Positions 42,458 through 51,742 are shown, numbered from the stretch's first letter. The stretch is DNA of 64,000 nucleotides from Nocardioides nitrophenolicus (GCF_016907515.1 NZ_JAFBBY010000001.1:4340001-4404000); one strand, 5' to 3'. Notes: a model not told the origin generated them from the letters alone. Program-made: numbers and translations.

Positions 42458-43317
42458 CAGAGTGCTCCTGCCCGCTCGCGCCGAGCCAGCCGTCGCGCGA
42501 GCACGTCGCACAGCCGGGCGAGCGGCACGGTCATCGCGATGAAGAAGACCGCCGCGACGAGGTAGGGGGTGTAGTTGAAGTTGTAGTTCGCGTAGTCGGC
42601 GGCCGCGTACAGCGCGTCGAACAGCCCGACCGAGGCGACGAGCGCGGTGTCCTTCTGCAGCGACACGAAGTCGTTGAGCAGCGGGGGCACGACGCGGCGC
42701 ACCGCCTGCGGGACCACGACGTGGCGCATCGTCTGGGCCCGTGACAGCGCCAGCGCCTCGGCACTGGCCAGCTGGGAGGGGTGCACCGACTCGATGCCGG
42801 AACGGAACACCTCGGCGACGTACGCCGAGTAGGACACCACCAGCGCGGTGGTCGCCCAGAAGAACAGGCTCGTCGGCAGTCCGGCCAGCCCGAGCGCCGG
42901 CATGCCGAACGCGAACAGGAAGACCAGCAGCAGGGTGGGGATGCCACGCACGACGTCGGTGTAGACGATCGCGAGCCCGCGCAGCGGCACCAGCCACGCC
43001 GAGCGCGCCTGCCGGATCAGCGCGAGCGCCAGCCCGGCGACCAGGATGAGCGGCTCCGCGATCAGGAACATCTTGACGTTGATCCAGAAGCCCTCGGTGA
43101 TGCTGGGCAGGGACTCCCGGGCGTGGTGCCAGTCGAGGAAGGTCGCCCGCACCCGCGGCCAGCCCGGCGACAGCAGGAGGGCCGCGCCGAGCAGGCCGAT
43201 CACGACGACGGTCGCGATGCTGGCGACGACGATGCGGTGCCGCCGCTGGCGGGATCTGGTACGACGGCGCGCGAGCTCCCGCTCGCTCGGCCGCCAGTCG
43301 GTGGCCGGCTCGCTCAC
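42457..43317 (-). CDS. Amino-acid ABC transporter permease
   Basis: This 286-residue membrane protein has an Arg-rich cytoplasmic start (ARRRTRSRQRRHR), a first helix, and the His/Glu/Gln-type permease domain: FWINVKMFLIAEPLILVAGL, VVRGIPTLLLVFLFAFGMP, the EAA loop ASAEALALSRAQTMRHVVVP and further helices. GTG 43317 overlaps the binding-protein stop. One permease protein probably forms a homodimer in the transporter. Confidence 0.92.
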   Translation of the reverse strand: MSEPATDWRPSERELARRRTRSRQRRHRIVVASIATVVVIGLLGAALLLSPGWPRVRATFLDWHHARESLPSITEGFWINVKMFLIAEPLILVAGLALALIRQARSAWLVPLRGLAIVYTDVVRGIPTLLLVFLFAFGMPALGLAGLPTSLFFWATTALVVSYSAYVAEVFRSGIESVHPSQLASAEALALSRAQTMRHVVVPQAVRRVVPPLLNDFVSLQKDTALVASVGLFDALYAAADYANYNFNYTPYLVAAVFFIAMTVPLARLCDVLARRLARRERAGAL

Positions 43318-44183
43318 TGCAGCTCGGGCACGCTGACCGCGTCGGACAGCCACTTCTGCTGGATGTCGTCGAGGGTGCCGTTCTCCTCGAGGGTGGCGAG
43401 GGCCCGGTTGGCGCAGGGGACCAGCTTGCTGCCCTTCTCGAACAGCAGGCCGAACTCCTCGGGCTCGCCGCCGTCGTACTGGAACTGCCCGAGCAGCGTG
43501 CTGTCCTCGATCTCCACGGCGCTGATGTAGAAGGCGGTCGGGAGATCGGCGACGACCGCGTCGACCTGCCCGTTGAGCATCGCCTGCTTGGCGTTGTTGG
43601 TGTTCTGGAAGACCAGCGGATCCTGGTCGGGCTTGATCACGTCGCGGACAGCGGTCAGCGAGGTGGTGCCGGTCTGGGCGCCGATCTTGAACTTCGCGAG
43701 GTCGGCCAGCGAGGTCGCCTTTGCGGCGGGGCTGTCCTTCAGCACGATCACGGCCTGAGCGGCGGAGTAGTAGCCGTCGGAGAAGTCGACCGCCTTCTCG
43801 CGCTCGGGGTTGATCGAGATCTGGTTGATGTCGAAGTCGAAGTCCTTCTTGCCGGGCTTGTAGGAGTTGTTGAACGGCACCGTCACCCAGCTGACCTGGT
43901 CCTTGGTGAAGCCGAGCTCCTCGGCGACGGCGTACGCCACGGCGGACTCGAAGCCCTCGCCGTTGGTGGGGTCGTCGTCGACGAACCAGGGCTCGTAGGC
44001 GGGCGAGTCGGTGCCGACGGTGAGCACGCCCTTCTTGACCAGGGGCAGGTCGGCGACGGCGCACTCGTCGGCGGACGCGCTCTCGCCGCTCTGTGCGGGC
44101 TCGTCCTCCGCCGGGGCACAGGCGGCGACCGCCGTGGCGAGCAGGGCGGCGGCGACGGGGGTGACGACTCGGGACAGGCGCAT
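43314..44183 (-). CDS. Amino-acid ABC transporter substrate-binding lipoprotein
   Basis: This 289-residue lipoprotein has a signal peptide with lipobox VAAC and a type-3 solute-binding domain: GVLTVGTDSPAYEPWFV, GFESAVAYAVAEELG, FDFDINQISINPEREKAVDFS and KIGAQTGTTSLTAV. The pattern fits a cystine, glutamine or similar polar amino-acid ligand. ATG 44183 has TACGAT 6 nt upstream and no ribosome site, suggesting a leaderless transcript. It is divergent from the quinone reductase gene. Confidence 0.92.
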   Translation of the reverse strand: MRLSRVVTPVAAALLATAVAACAPAEDEPAQSGESASADECAVADLPLVKKGVLTVGTDSPAYEPWFVDDDPTNGEGFESAVAYAVAEELGFTKDQVSWVTVPFNNSYKPGKKDFDFDINQISINPEREKAVDFSDGYYSAAQAVIVLKDSPAAKATSLADLAKFKIGAQTGTTSLTAVRDVIKPDQDPLVFQNTNNAKQAMLNGQVDAVVADLPTAFYISAVEIEDSTLLGQFQYDGGEPEEFGLLFEKGSKLVPCANRALATLEENGTLDDIQQKWLSDAVSVPELQ

Positions 44184-44226
44184 GGCGGAATCGTAGGGCG
44201 CGGGCGCCGCTTGCAAGAATGGCGGC

Positions 44227-45594
44227 ATGACGCGCGTGGTGATCGTCGGTGGGGGACCCGGTGGCTACGAGTCGGCCCTGGTGGCCGCTCAGCTCGGGGC
44301 CGAGGTCGTGGTCGTCGACTCCGACGGGGTCGGCGGCTCGGCGGTGCTGACCGACTGCGTGCCGAGCAAGACCCTGATCGCCACCGCCGAGGTGATGACC
44401 GACTTCGGCGAGGCCGGCGAGCTCGGCATCGACGTCGCGGCGCCCCGCGTCGACCTGGCCCGGGTCAACGAGCGGGTCAAGGCGCTCGCCCTGGCCCAGT
44501 CGGCCGACATCGAGAGCCGGCTGGCCCGGGAGGGCGTCACCGTCGTCCACGGCCGCGGGCGCCTCGACGGTCCGTCCCGGGTGGTGGCCACCCTCGCCGA
44601 CGGCACCGAGTCGACGTACGACGCCGACGCGGTGCTGGTCGCGACCGGCGCCCGGCCCCGGGTGCTCGACACCGCTCAGCCCGACGGGGAGCGGATCCTC
44701 ACCTGGGAGCAGGTCTACGACCTCGCCGAGCTGCCGGAGCACGTGATCGTGGTCGGCTCGGGTGTCACCGGCGCGGAGTTCGCCAGTGCCTACCAGTCGC
44801 TCGGCATCCCGGTCACCCTCGTCTCCTCGCGCGACCGGGTGCTGCCCGGCGAGGACCAGGACGCCGCGCAGGTGCTCGAGGACGTGCTCACCCGCCGCGG
44901 CATGACGGTGCTGTCGCGCTCGCGGATGCAGTCGGTCAGCCGTGCCGGCGACGTCGTCACGGTCACCTTGCAGGACGGCCGCGAGGTCACCGGCTCCCAC
45001 TGCATCCTGGCCCTCGGCTCGGTCCCCAACACCGCCGGCATCGGTCTGGAGTCGGCCGGCGTCGTCCTCGACGACGGCGGGTTCGTGAAGGTCGACCGCG
45101 TCTCCCGTACGTCGGCCCCGGGCGTCTACGCCGCGGGCGACTGCACGGGCGTGTTCATGCTGGCCTCGGTGGCGGCCATGCAGGGCCGGATCGCGATGGC
45201 CCACGTGCTCGGCGACGCCGTACAGCCGCTCGACCTCTCCGTGGTCGCCTCCAACGTCTTCACCGCCCCCGAGATCGCGACCGTCGGCGTCACCCAGCGG
45301 CAGGTCGACGCGGGGGAGGTGCTCGCCGAGGTGATCATGCAGCCGCTCGCCACCAACGCCCGCGCCAAGATGCAGGGCATCGTCGACGGCTTCGTGAAGC
45401 TCTTCGTCGCGCCGGGCTCGCGCAGCCTGCTCGGCGGCGTCGTCGTGGGCCCGCGCGCGTCCGAGCTGATCCACCCGGTCGCCCTGGCCGTGACCGAGCG
45501 GCTCACCGCCGACCAGCTGGCCCAGACGTTCACGGTCTACCCGTCGATCAGCGGGTCGATCGCGGAGGCCGCCCGCCGCCTGCACCAGATCTGA
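44227..45594 (+). CDS. LpdA-type NAD(P)H-quinone dehydrogenase
   Basis: This 455-residue flavoprotein is related to lipoamide dehydrogenase but has only one cysteine at the redox site (GGSAVLTDCVPSK), like mycobacterial Rv3303c (LpdA), which reduces quinones. FAD motifs GGGPGGYESALVAA and GVYAAGDCTGVF and the NAD site GSGVTGAEFAS are present. The C-terminal catalytic His-Glu pair is replaced by YPSISGSIAEA. ATG 44227 is preceded by AAGAAT at 6 nt. It faces the ABC operon across 43 bp. The likely role is redox balance or oxidative-stress defence. Confidence 0.88.
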   Translation: MTRVVIVGGGPGGYESALVAAQLGAEVVVVDSDGVGGSAVLTDCVPSKTLIATAEVMTDFGEAGELGIDVAAPRVDLARVNERVKALALAQSADIESRLAREGVTVVHGRGRLDGPSRVVATLADGTESTYDADAVLVATGARPRVLDTAQPDGERILTWEQVYDLAELPEHVIVVGSGVTGAEFASAYQSLGIPVTLVSSRDRVLPGEDQDAAQVLEDVLTRRGMTVLSRSRMQSVSRAGDVVTVTLQDGREVTGSHCILALGSVPNTAGIGLESAGVVLDDGGFVKVDRVSRTSAPGVYAAGDCTGVFMLASVAAMQGRIAMAHVLGDAVQPLDLSVVASNVFTAPEIATVGVTQRQVDAGEVLAEVIMQPLATNARAKMQGIVDGFVKLFVAPGSRSLLGGVVVGPRASELIHPVALAVTERLTADQLAQTFTVYPSISGSIAEAARRLHQI

Positions 45595-45615
45595 GGGGCG
45601 GGTCCGGGGTGCCGG

Positions 45616-45705
45616 GGATTCATCACGGGATGTAGACGAGTGGCCGCTTCTGTAGCGGAACTCCGCTACAGAAGCTCGGATTCGCCTACATCCCGTGATG
45701 AATCC
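45616..45705. repeat. 90-bp palindromic repeat, copy 1
   Basis: The outer arms are GGATTCATCACGGGATGTAG and its complement; the inner arms are TTCTGTAGCGGA and TCCGCTACAGAA. It lies between the quinone reductase and rpiB. Copies 2 and 3 are at 56056-56145 and 57240-57328. Confidence 0.85.
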
Positions 45706-45753
45706 CAAGCCCGCCACCCACTCCCCAAACCACCGCCTGAGACAATCGCTGCC

Positions 45754-46257
45754 ATGCGCGTTCACCTCGGCTGCGACCACGCCGGCCTTGAGCTCAAGTC
45801 CCACCTGATCGGCTGGCTGACCGAGCACGGCTACGAGCCGGTCGACCACGGTCCCTTCGTCTACGACGCGCTCGACGACTATCCCGTCTTCTGCCTGCGC
45901 GCGGCCGAGGGCGTGCGCGCCGACCGGGAGCAGGGGCTCGACAGCCTCGGCGTCGTCATCGGCGGCTCCGGCAACGGCGAGCAGATCGCGGCCAACAAGG
46001 TGCGCGGCATCCGCGCGGCCCTGGCCTGGTCCGAGGAGACTGCGACCCTGGCCCGCGAGCACAACGACGCCTGGGTGGTCGCCGTCGGCGGCCGGATGCA
46101 CACCCTCGAGGAGATGACGCGTCTGGTCGAGGTGTTCCTGGCCACCCCGTTCCCCGGCGACGAGCGCCACGTGCGGCGCATCGGCCAGCTGTCGTCGTAC
46201 GAGACGACGGGCGAGCTGCCGCCGCTGCCCGAGTCCGCTCTCGGACACCAGGACTGA
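45754..46257 (+). CDS. rpiB: Ribose-5-phosphate isomerase B
   Basis: This 167-residue RpiB-family enzyme interconverts ribose-5-phosphate and ribulose-5-phosphate in the pentose phosphate pathway. It has MRVHLGCDHAGLELKSHL, the anion hole GGSGNGEQIAANKVRGIRAAL and REHNDAWVVAVGGRM. The actinobacterial form uses Glu (GNGE) instead of the catalytic Cys of other RpiB types (known for mycobacteria). ATG 45754 follows GACAAT at 7 nt (likely leaderless). Its stop overlaps the nei start (TGATG). Confidence 0.92.
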   Translation: MRVHLGCDHAGLELKSHLIGWLTEHGYEPVDHGPFVYDALDDYPVFCLRAAEGVRADREQGLDSLGVVIGGSGNGEQIAANKVRGIRAALAWSEETATLAREHNDAWVVAVGGRMHTLEEMTRLVEVFLATPFPGDERHVRRIGQLSSYETTGELPPLPESALGHQD

Positions 46258-47105
46258 TGCCCGAGGGTCATACCCTCCATCGCCTCGCCGGCGAGCTGAC
46301 CGCGGTCTTCGGGGGGAGCCGCGTGCAGGTCGGGAGCCCTCAGGGCCGGTTCGCCGAATCCGCCGCTCGACTCGACGGCGCGCTGCTCGTCGACGCCGAC
46401 GCCTGGGGCAAGCAGCTGTTCATCCGGTTCGAGGGCGAGCGGTTCGTCCACGTCCACCTCGGCCTCTACGGCACCTTCGAGGTCCGCGACGGCGTGACGG
46501 AGATCCCGCCGCCCGTGGGCCAGGTCCGGCTGCGGCTGGCCCGGCCCGGTGCGTACGCCGACCTGCGCGGCGCCACCACGTGCGCGCTCGTCACCGCCGC
46601 CGAGCGGGCCGCGGTCGTCGCGAAGGCCGGCCCCGACCCGCTGCGCGCGGACGCCGATCCCGAGCGGGCGTGGGCCCGGATCTCGCGCAGCAGCGCGCCG
46701 ATCGGCACCCTGCTGATGGACCAGGGCGTGCTCGCCGGAGTCGGCAACGTCTACCGCGCCGAGGTGCTGTTCCGGCACCGCATCCACCCGCTGCGGCCGG
46801 GTCGCACGCTTCGCCGTACGCAGTGGGGTGCGATCTGGGACGATCTGGTGGTGCTGATGGGCGAGGGGGTGCGGACCGGGCGGATCGACACCGTCCGGCC
46901 CGAGCACACACCCGAGGCGATGGGCCGCCCGCCGCGGGTCGACGACCACGGCGGCGAGGTCTACGTCTACCGGCGCACCGGCCAGCCGTGTCACGTGTGC
47001 CAGGGGACCGTGCGCACCCAGGTCCTCGGCGGGCGCAACCTGTTCTGGTGCCCGCGCTGCCAGCCGGTGTTCCGGTCCCGGGCGGGACGAGGAGCGGCGC
47101 GATGA
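46257..47105 (+). CDS. nei: Fpg/Nei-family DNA glycosylase/AP lyase
   Basis: This 282-residue base-excision-repair enzyme starts MPEGHTLHR, where the proline after the initiator Met is the nucleophile and Glu3 is catalytic; PEGH favours the Nei (endonuclease VIII) branch. The helix-two-turn-helix GVGNVYRAEVLFRHRIHP and C-terminal zinc finger (CHVC, then CPRC) are present. It removes oxidised pyrimidines. ATG 46257 overlaps the rpiB stop and its own stop overlaps the phosphatase start, forming a tight operon. Confidence 0.92.
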   Translation: MPEGHTLHRLAGELTAVFGGSRVQVGSPQGRFAESAARLDGALLVDADAWGKQLFIRFEGERFVHVHLGLYGTFEVRDGVTEIPPPVGQVRLRLARPGAYADLRGATTCALVTAAERAAVVAKAGPDPLRADADPERAWARISRSSAPIGTLLMDQGVLAGVGNVYRAEVLFRHRIHPLRPGRTLRRTQWGAIWDDLVVLMGEGVRTGRIDTVRPEHTPEAMGRPPRVDDHGGEVYVYRRTGQPCHVCQGTVRTQVLGGRNLFWCPRCQPVFRSRAGRGAAR

Positions 47106-48148
47106 ACCGCGGTCGGCGCTGGCTGCGCTCCGACGTCGGGCTCGCCGCCTTCCTCGCGCTCGTGGCCGCGGCGGTGGTCGCCGGCATCGCCGTCGAGCCC
47201 GAGGACGTCCCGGTCAACCTGGTCTTCCTGCCGCTGGTGATCGGCATCCTGTTCCTCAGCAACCGGCTGCTGCGGTGGTTCGCGACGTACATCATGTTCG
47301 CGCTCAGCTGCGCCGCGCTGCTGCAGGAGACCTACCAGGTGCGGGTCGTCGTCGCCCTCTGCGTGATGTACGGGCTGTGCCTGCTGGTGATCGGCCTGTC
47401 GCTGCGGCGCGACCACGTCGGGGTCGGGCCGCTGCGCGGCCAGTCGATGCTCGTCGACCTGCGCGACCGGATCCTGGCGCAGGGCGAGATCCCCGAGCTC
47501 CCGGAGGAATGGCTGGTCGAGTCGGCGCTCTCCTCGGCCGGGGGCTCGCCGTTCGCCGGCGACTTCGTGGTCGCCACCGCCAGTGACCGGGGCCGGCGGA
47601 TCGAGCTGGTCGTCGTCGACGTGTCCGGCAAGGGAGAGGCGGCCGGCACCCGCGCCCTCCAGCTCTCCGGCGCGATGGGCGGCCTGGTCGCCGCGCTGCC
47701 GCCCGACCGCTTCTTCCCGGCGGCCAACGACTACCTGCTCCAGCGCGCCTGGGAGGAGGGCTTCGCGACCGCCGTCCACGTCTCGGTCGACCTGTGCACC
47801 GGGACCTTCGAGCTGCGCTCCGCCGGGCACCCGCCTGCAGTCCAGCGCGAGGCCGGCTCGGGCCGGTGGAAGCCGCTGCGACCCGACGGGCCGGTCCTCG
47901 GCATCGTGGAGGACGCCGACTTCGCGTGCTACCGGGGCCGGCTCGCGCCCGGCGACAGCCTGCTGCTCTACACCGACGGCATGGTCGAGGAGCCGCGCCG
48001 CGACATCGACCTCGGCATCGACCACATGATGGGGGAGGCCGAGTCGCTGCTGCGCGGCTCGTGGGACGGCCTGGCCCGGCGTCTGGTCGCCGCCGTCGGC
48101 TCGCCGGACGACGACCGGGCGCTGCTGGTGGTCCACCGGCGGCCCTGA
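47102..48148 (+). CDS. Membrane PP2C/SpoIIE-type serine phosphatase
   Basis: This 348-residue protein has four N-terminal hydrophobic segments (AAFLALVAAAVVAGIAV; LVFLPLVIGILFL; TYIMFALSCAALL; VALCVMYGLCLLVIGL) and a C-terminal SpoIIE-like PPM phosphatase domain: FAGDFVVAT, VVDVSGKGEAAGTRAL, LRSAGHPPAV and LLLYTDGMVE. It probably dephosphorylates anti-sigma-factor antagonists in a stress-response switch. It overlaps nei by 4 bp. Confidence 0.88.
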   Translation: MNRGRRWLRSDVGLAAFLALVAAAVVAGIAVEPEDVPVNLVFLPLVIGILFLSNRLLRWFATYIMFALSCAALLQETYQVRVVVALCVMYGLCLLVIGLSLRRDHVGVGPLRGQSMLVDLRDRILAQGEIPELPEEWLVESALSSAGGSPFAGDFVVATASDRGRRIELVVVDVSGKGEAAGTRALQLSGAMGGLVAALPPDRFFPAANDYLLQRAWEEGFATAVHVSVDLCTGTFELRSAGHPPAVQREAGSGRWKPLRPDGPVLGIVEDADFACYRGRLAPGDSLLLYTDGMVEEPRRDIDLGIDHMMGEAESLLRGSWDGLARRLVAAVGSPDDDRALLVVHRRP

Positions 48149-48256
48149 GCCACCCTGAGCCGCCCGGTGGGGACCGCCCGGGTTGGGGCACTTGCGCGGG
48201 CGTGTGGCACGATTGCGCGTGGTCTTCAGCCGGGCGCGAGCCCGGTCGGGACCGTC

Positions 48257-48327
48257 GGGGATGTAGCTCAATGGTAGAGCCTCAGTCTTCCAAACTGATT
48301 ACGCGGGTTCGATTCCCGTCATCCCCT
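48257..48327 (+). tRNA. tRNA-Gly (anticodon TCC)
   Basis: Acceptor stem GGGGATG/CATCCCC with discriminator T, D-arm GCTCAATGGTAGAGC, anticodon loop CTTCCAA and T-arm GGGTTCGATTCCC all fold in cloverleaf order. CCA is not encoded. Confidence 0.95.
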
Positions 48328-48366
48328 CGAAGTGCGGTCCGTCCACCCGAGCGCCGGGCCGTTCCG

Positions 48367-48440
48367 CGGGGCGTAGCGTAGTGGCTAGCGCGCCTGCTTT
48401 GGGAGCAGGAGACCGCAGGTTCGAGTCCTGTCGCCCCGAC
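48367..48440 (+). tRNA. tRNA-Pro (anticodon TGG)
   Basis: Acceptor stem CGGGGCG/CGCCCCG, anticodon loop TTTGGGA between CCTGC and GCAGG, and T-arm CAGGTTCGAGTCCTG. It lies 40 bp after tRNA-Gly and 70 bp before tig. Confidence 0.95.
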
Positions 48441-48509
48441 AGATCGCCCTGATCGGCGGGCCTGGCGGCCCGTGCACCATCCCGGACAAGTACAAGTAGG
48501 AGAACACCT

Positions 48510-49895
48510 GTGAAGAGCGCCGTCGAGACCTTGAGCCCGACCCGGGCCAAGCTGACCGTCGAGGTGCCCTTCGAGGAGCTCAAGCCGAGCCTCGACGCGG
48601 CGTACCAGAAGATCGCGAAGCAGATCAACGTCCCCGGCTTCCGCCGCGGCAAGGTCCCGCCCCAGGTGATCGAGCGCCAGTTCCCCGGAGCCGCCCGTGA
48701 GGAGGCCCTCAACGACATCCTCGGCAGCAAGTACGCCGAGGCGCTCCAGGAGAACAACCTCACCCCCCTCGCCCAGCCCGAGGTCGAGGTCCTCAAGTAC
48801 GACGACCAGGGCCCGCTCGAGTTCACCGCCGAGGTCGACGTCAAGCCGGAGTTCGAGCTCCCGTCGTACGACGGCATCGAGGCGTCCGTCGACGACCTCG
48901 AGGTCACCGACGAGGACGTCGCCGAGCAGGTCGAGGCGCTGCGTGAGCGCTTCGGCACCCTCATCGACGTCGAGCGCCCGGCCCAGGACGGCGACTTCGT
49001 GGTCATCGACCTGGTCGCCACCAACGACGGCGAGGTCGTCGACGGCGCCGAGATCTCCGGCTTCTCCTACAAGGTCGGCAACGGCGGCATGATCGACGGC
49101 CTCGACGAGGCGCTGGTCGGCATGGGCGTCGACGACGAGAAGACCTTCACCACCCAGCTCGTCTCCGGCGACCTGGTGGGCCAGGACGTCGAGGTGGCCG
49201 TCAAGGTCACCCAGGTCCAGGAGCAGGAGCTCCCCGACCTCGACGACGACTTCGCCCAGGAGGCCTCGGAGTTCGACACCCTGGACGAGCTGCGCGCCGA
49301 CGTGCGCGAGCGGCTGACCCGCGGCAAGCGGCTCGAGCAGGCCGCCGCGGCCCGCGACGCCGTTCTCGAGGCGCTGCTGGAGAAGGTCGAGATCCCGCTG
49401 CCCGACGCCATGGTCACCGAGGAGCTCAACGCTCGTCGCGCCAACCTGGAGCAGCAGCTCGTGATGGCCGGGATGACGCTCGAGAAGTACCTCGAGGACG
49501 AGAAGCAGACCCAGGAGGAGTTCGAGGCCGACCTCGAGCGTCGGGTCCGCGACGCCGTGGCCGCCCAGTTCCTGCTCGACGACATCGCCGACAAGGAGGA
49601 GATGGGCGTCGACCAGGGCGAGCTGACCCAGCACATGATCCGTCGTGCGCAGCAGTCCGGCCAGGACCCGCAGGAGTTCGTCAACCACATGTTCGAGCAC
49701 AACCACGTGCCCGAGCTGGTCCAGGAGATCCGCCGCGGCAAGGCGCTCCAGCTGCTCGTCGAGGGCGCCACCGTGAAGGACGGCGCCGGCAACGTGGTCG
49801 AGCTGAAGAACCTGCAGGCCGACGGCACCATCGGTGAGCCCGACGCCGCCGAGGACGAGGCTGCCGCCGACGACGAGGCCCCCGCCGAGGCCTGA
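48510..49895 (+). CDS. tig: Trigger factor
   Basis: This 461-residue ribosome-associated chaperone and prolyl isomerase has the ribosome-binding signature GFRRGKVPP (about 43-51), an FKBP-type domain (about 160-245: DGDFVVIDLVATND; GMGVDDEKTFTTQL) and a helical substrate-binding C-terminus with an acidic Ala/Glu/Asp tail. TAGGAGAA lies 6 nt before GTG 48510. It lies upstream of the clp genes with other genes between, as is common in bacteria. Confidence 0.96.
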   Translation: MKSAVETLSPTRAKLTVEVPFEELKPSLDAAYQKIAKQINVPGFRRGKVPPQVIERQFPGAAREEALNDILGSKYAEALQENNLTPLAQPEVEVLKYDDQGPLEFTAEVDVKPEFELPSYDGIEASVDDLEVTDEDVAEQVEALRERFGTLIDVERPAQDGDFVVIDLVATNDGEVVDGAEISGFSYKVGNGGMIDGLDEALVGMGVDDEKTFTTQLVSGDLVGQDVEVAVKVTQVQEQELPDLDDDFAQEASEFDTLDELRADVRERLTRGKRLEQAAAARDAVLEALLEKVEIPLPDAMVTEELNARRANLEQQLVMAGMTLEKYLEDEKQTQEEFEADLERRVRDAVAAQFLLDDIADKEEMGVDQGELTQHMIRRAQQSGQDPQEFVNHMFEHNHVPELVQEIRRGKALQLLVEGATVKDGAGNVVELKNLQADGTIGEPDAAEDEAAADDEAPAEA

Positions 49896-49919
49896 GCCTC
49901 CCGCCTCCCGTCGCTCGTC

Positions 49920-49974
49920 GCACCCGGCATTCGGGTCGCCCTTCTCGCGAAGGCGCGACCGGGATGCCGGGTGC
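49920..49974. terminator. Inverted repeat after tig (ACCCGGCAT ends)
   Basis: GCACCCGGCATTCGGGTCGC pairs with GCGACCGGGATGCCGGGTGC with a few mismatches, 25 bp after the tig stop. It can act as terminator. The ends match the structure at 36671-36731, so it may also be a repeat family. Confidence 0.6.
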
Positions 49975-50034
49975 GGTGCATGACGGGACCGATTGAGTGC
50001 ACGACTGTTCACTCGATCCGGTAGGCTGGCGGCC

Positions 50035-51201
50035 ATGAGCACTGCCCCCACCGTCGTCGACGCCCTCGCCCTGGCGAGCGCGGTGGTCGACGACCTGGTC
50101 GTGGCGACCGCCCGCGACACCCACCAGGCGATCGCGCGCCGCACCCACGGTCTGGTACGCCGAGGCGTCGGCCCGGCCGCGCTCCCGGCCGAGGTGCTGC
50201 ACCGTGGCATCGCCGCCACCGTCTACGGCGCCGTCGGGCTCGGCTTCCGTGGCGCCAGCAGGGGACTGTCCCGGCTTCCCGCCGGGCTCGGGCCGGAGCT
50301 GGAGGCGGGGCCGCGCGGACGGTTCGTGAACGCCGCCGTCAACGGGCTGATCGGCGAGGAGATCCGGCGCGACCGGCCGCGCCTGGCGATCGAGATGGGC
50401 GTGCGGCGCGACGGGCGCGACGTGCCGCTCACCCCGGCCGGCGTGAGCCGCGCCTTCCCGGAGGCGACCGGGCGGATCGTGGTCTTCCTCCACGGACTGT
50501 GCGAGAACGAGGCCTACTGGAACCGGCACCGCGACCGCGTCGGCTCGACGTACGGCGAGAGCCTGGCCGGGCGGGGCTGGACCCCCGTCTACCTGCGCGC
50601 CAACACCGGGCTGCCGCTGCGCGAGAACGGCGTGGTGCTGGCGTCGCTGCTGCAGCGACTGGTCGACGCCTGGCCCACCGAGGTCACCCGGATCGCGCTG
50701 GTGGGCCATTCGCTGGGCGGGCTGATCCTGCGTGCGTCCTCGGCGGTGGTCGCCGAGGGGCAGGGGCCCGCGGCGTGGACGCGCCTGGTCAGCGATGTCG
50801 TCACCCTCGGCACGCCCCATCTCGGGTCGTGGTTCGCGGTCGGCGCCGACCACGCCAGCCGCACCCTCGCCCGGGCGCCCGAGGTGGCCGCCTTCGGCCG
50901 GATCATCGACCGGCAGGCGCCCGGCATCCACGACCTGATCGAGGGCCTCGCCCAGGACGTGCCGCCACTGCCGCACGCCCGCTACCACCTGGTCTCGGCC
51001 ACCCTGACCCGCTCCGCGCGCCACCCGCTGGCGCAGGCCGTGGGCGACCTGCTGGTCACGCCGCGCTCCGCGGTCGGCCGCGACCGGCGCGGCACCGACC
51101 TCTTCCCCGGCGCCGACGTGCTCCATCTCGGCCGCACCGACCACTTCGGGCTGCTCAACCACCCCGAGGTGCACACCGCGCTGGCGCGCTGGCTGGCCTG
51201 A
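50035..51201 (+). CDS. Alpha/beta-hydrolase (triacylglycerol-lipase-like)
   Basis: This 388-residue protein has a helical N-terminal region (about 1-125) followed by an alpha/beta-hydrolase fold: IVVFLHGLCENEAYW, nucleophile LVGHSLGGLILR, TLGTPHLGSW and a C-terminal DHFGLLNHPEVH His region. No signal peptide is seen. TAGGCT lies 7 nt before ATG 50035 (leaderless). Lipase or esterase activity is expected; the substrate is unknown. Confidence 0.85.
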   Translation: MSTAPTVVDALALASAVVDDLVVATARDTHQAIARRTHGLVRRGVGPAALPAEVLHRGIAATVYGAVGLGFRGASRGLSRLPAGLGPELEAGPRGRFVNAAVNGLIGEEIRRDRPRLAIEMGVRRDGRDVPLTPAGVSRAFPEATGRIVVFLHGLCENEAYWNRHRDRVGSTYGESLAGRGWTPVYLRANTGLPLRENGVVLASLLQRLVDAWPTEVTRIALVGHSLGGLILRASSAVVAEGQGPAAWTRLVSDVVTLGTPHLGSWFAVGADHASRTLARAPEVAAFGRIIDRQAPGIHDLIEGLAQDVPPLPHARYHLVSATLTRSARHPLAQAVGDLLVTPRSAVGRDRRGTDLFPGADVLHLGRTDHFGLLNHPEVHTALARWLA

Positions 51202-51244
51202 CATCTCCTCCCGTGGGAGGTGGTGGGGCCCGGCGTACGCCGCG

Positions 51245-51742
51245 ATGATGGCCCGCATGACGAGGAACGCCGCGCGCGAGCTGCGCGCCGAGGCCGTGAT
51301 CGAGGCGCCCGCGGCGCACGTGTGGGCGCTGCTGACCGACTTCGGCCAGCTCGCCGCGTGGAGCCCCGAGACGGTGCGGATGGTGCCGCTGAAGCCGGGC
51401 GGCCTGCGCGTCGGTCAGTGGTACCTCGGCATCAACCGGCGCAAGGCCGTGGTGTGGCCGACCCGCTCGGTCGTGGCGGAGGTCGTGCCGGGCCGGCGAC
51501 TGGTGTGGGACACCCCGTCGAGCGGGGCACGGTGGGTCTGGGAGCTCGAGGCCGACCCGGCCGACCCGGCCGACGGCGAGCGCACCCGGGTGGTCCACCG
51601 GCGTCCGGTCCCGCGCTCGCTGAGCCTCGGCAGCCGGATCGTCGCGCCGCTGCTGCTGGGCGGCAACGACGGCCACGCCGACGAGCTGGAGGCCGGGATG
51701 GCCACCACGCTCGCCGGGCTGAAGGCCGCGGCCGAGCGCTGA
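51245..51742 (+). CDS. SRPBCC-family protein
   Basis: This protein of about 165 residues has the START/polyketide-cyclase fold signature: EAVIEAPAAHVWALLTDFGQ near the start, VVAEVVPGRRLVWDT, and a long C-terminal helix (ELEAGMATTLAGLKAAAE). Such proteins bind hydrophobic ligands. ATG 51245 or 51257 could start it; no ribosome site is obvious. Confidence 0.8.
   Translation: MMARMTRNAARELRAEAVIEAPAAHVWALLTDFGQLAAWSPETVRMVPLKPGGLRVGQWYLGINRRKAVVWPTRSVVAEVVPGRRLVWDTPSSGARWVWELEADPADPADGERTRVVHRRPVPRSLSLGSRIVAPLLLGGNDGHADELEAGMATTLAGLKAAAER

Noticed and set aside
42457..46248. A 1263-codon minus-strand frame
   Set aside because: Only its last 286 codons are the ABC permease; the rest is antisense to the quinone reductase and out of frame with the binding protein.
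48257..48440. tRNA genes as a possible attachment site for the element
   Set aside because: No repeat of the tRNA 3' ends is present near the element; the boundary repeat is clearly in lpdA.
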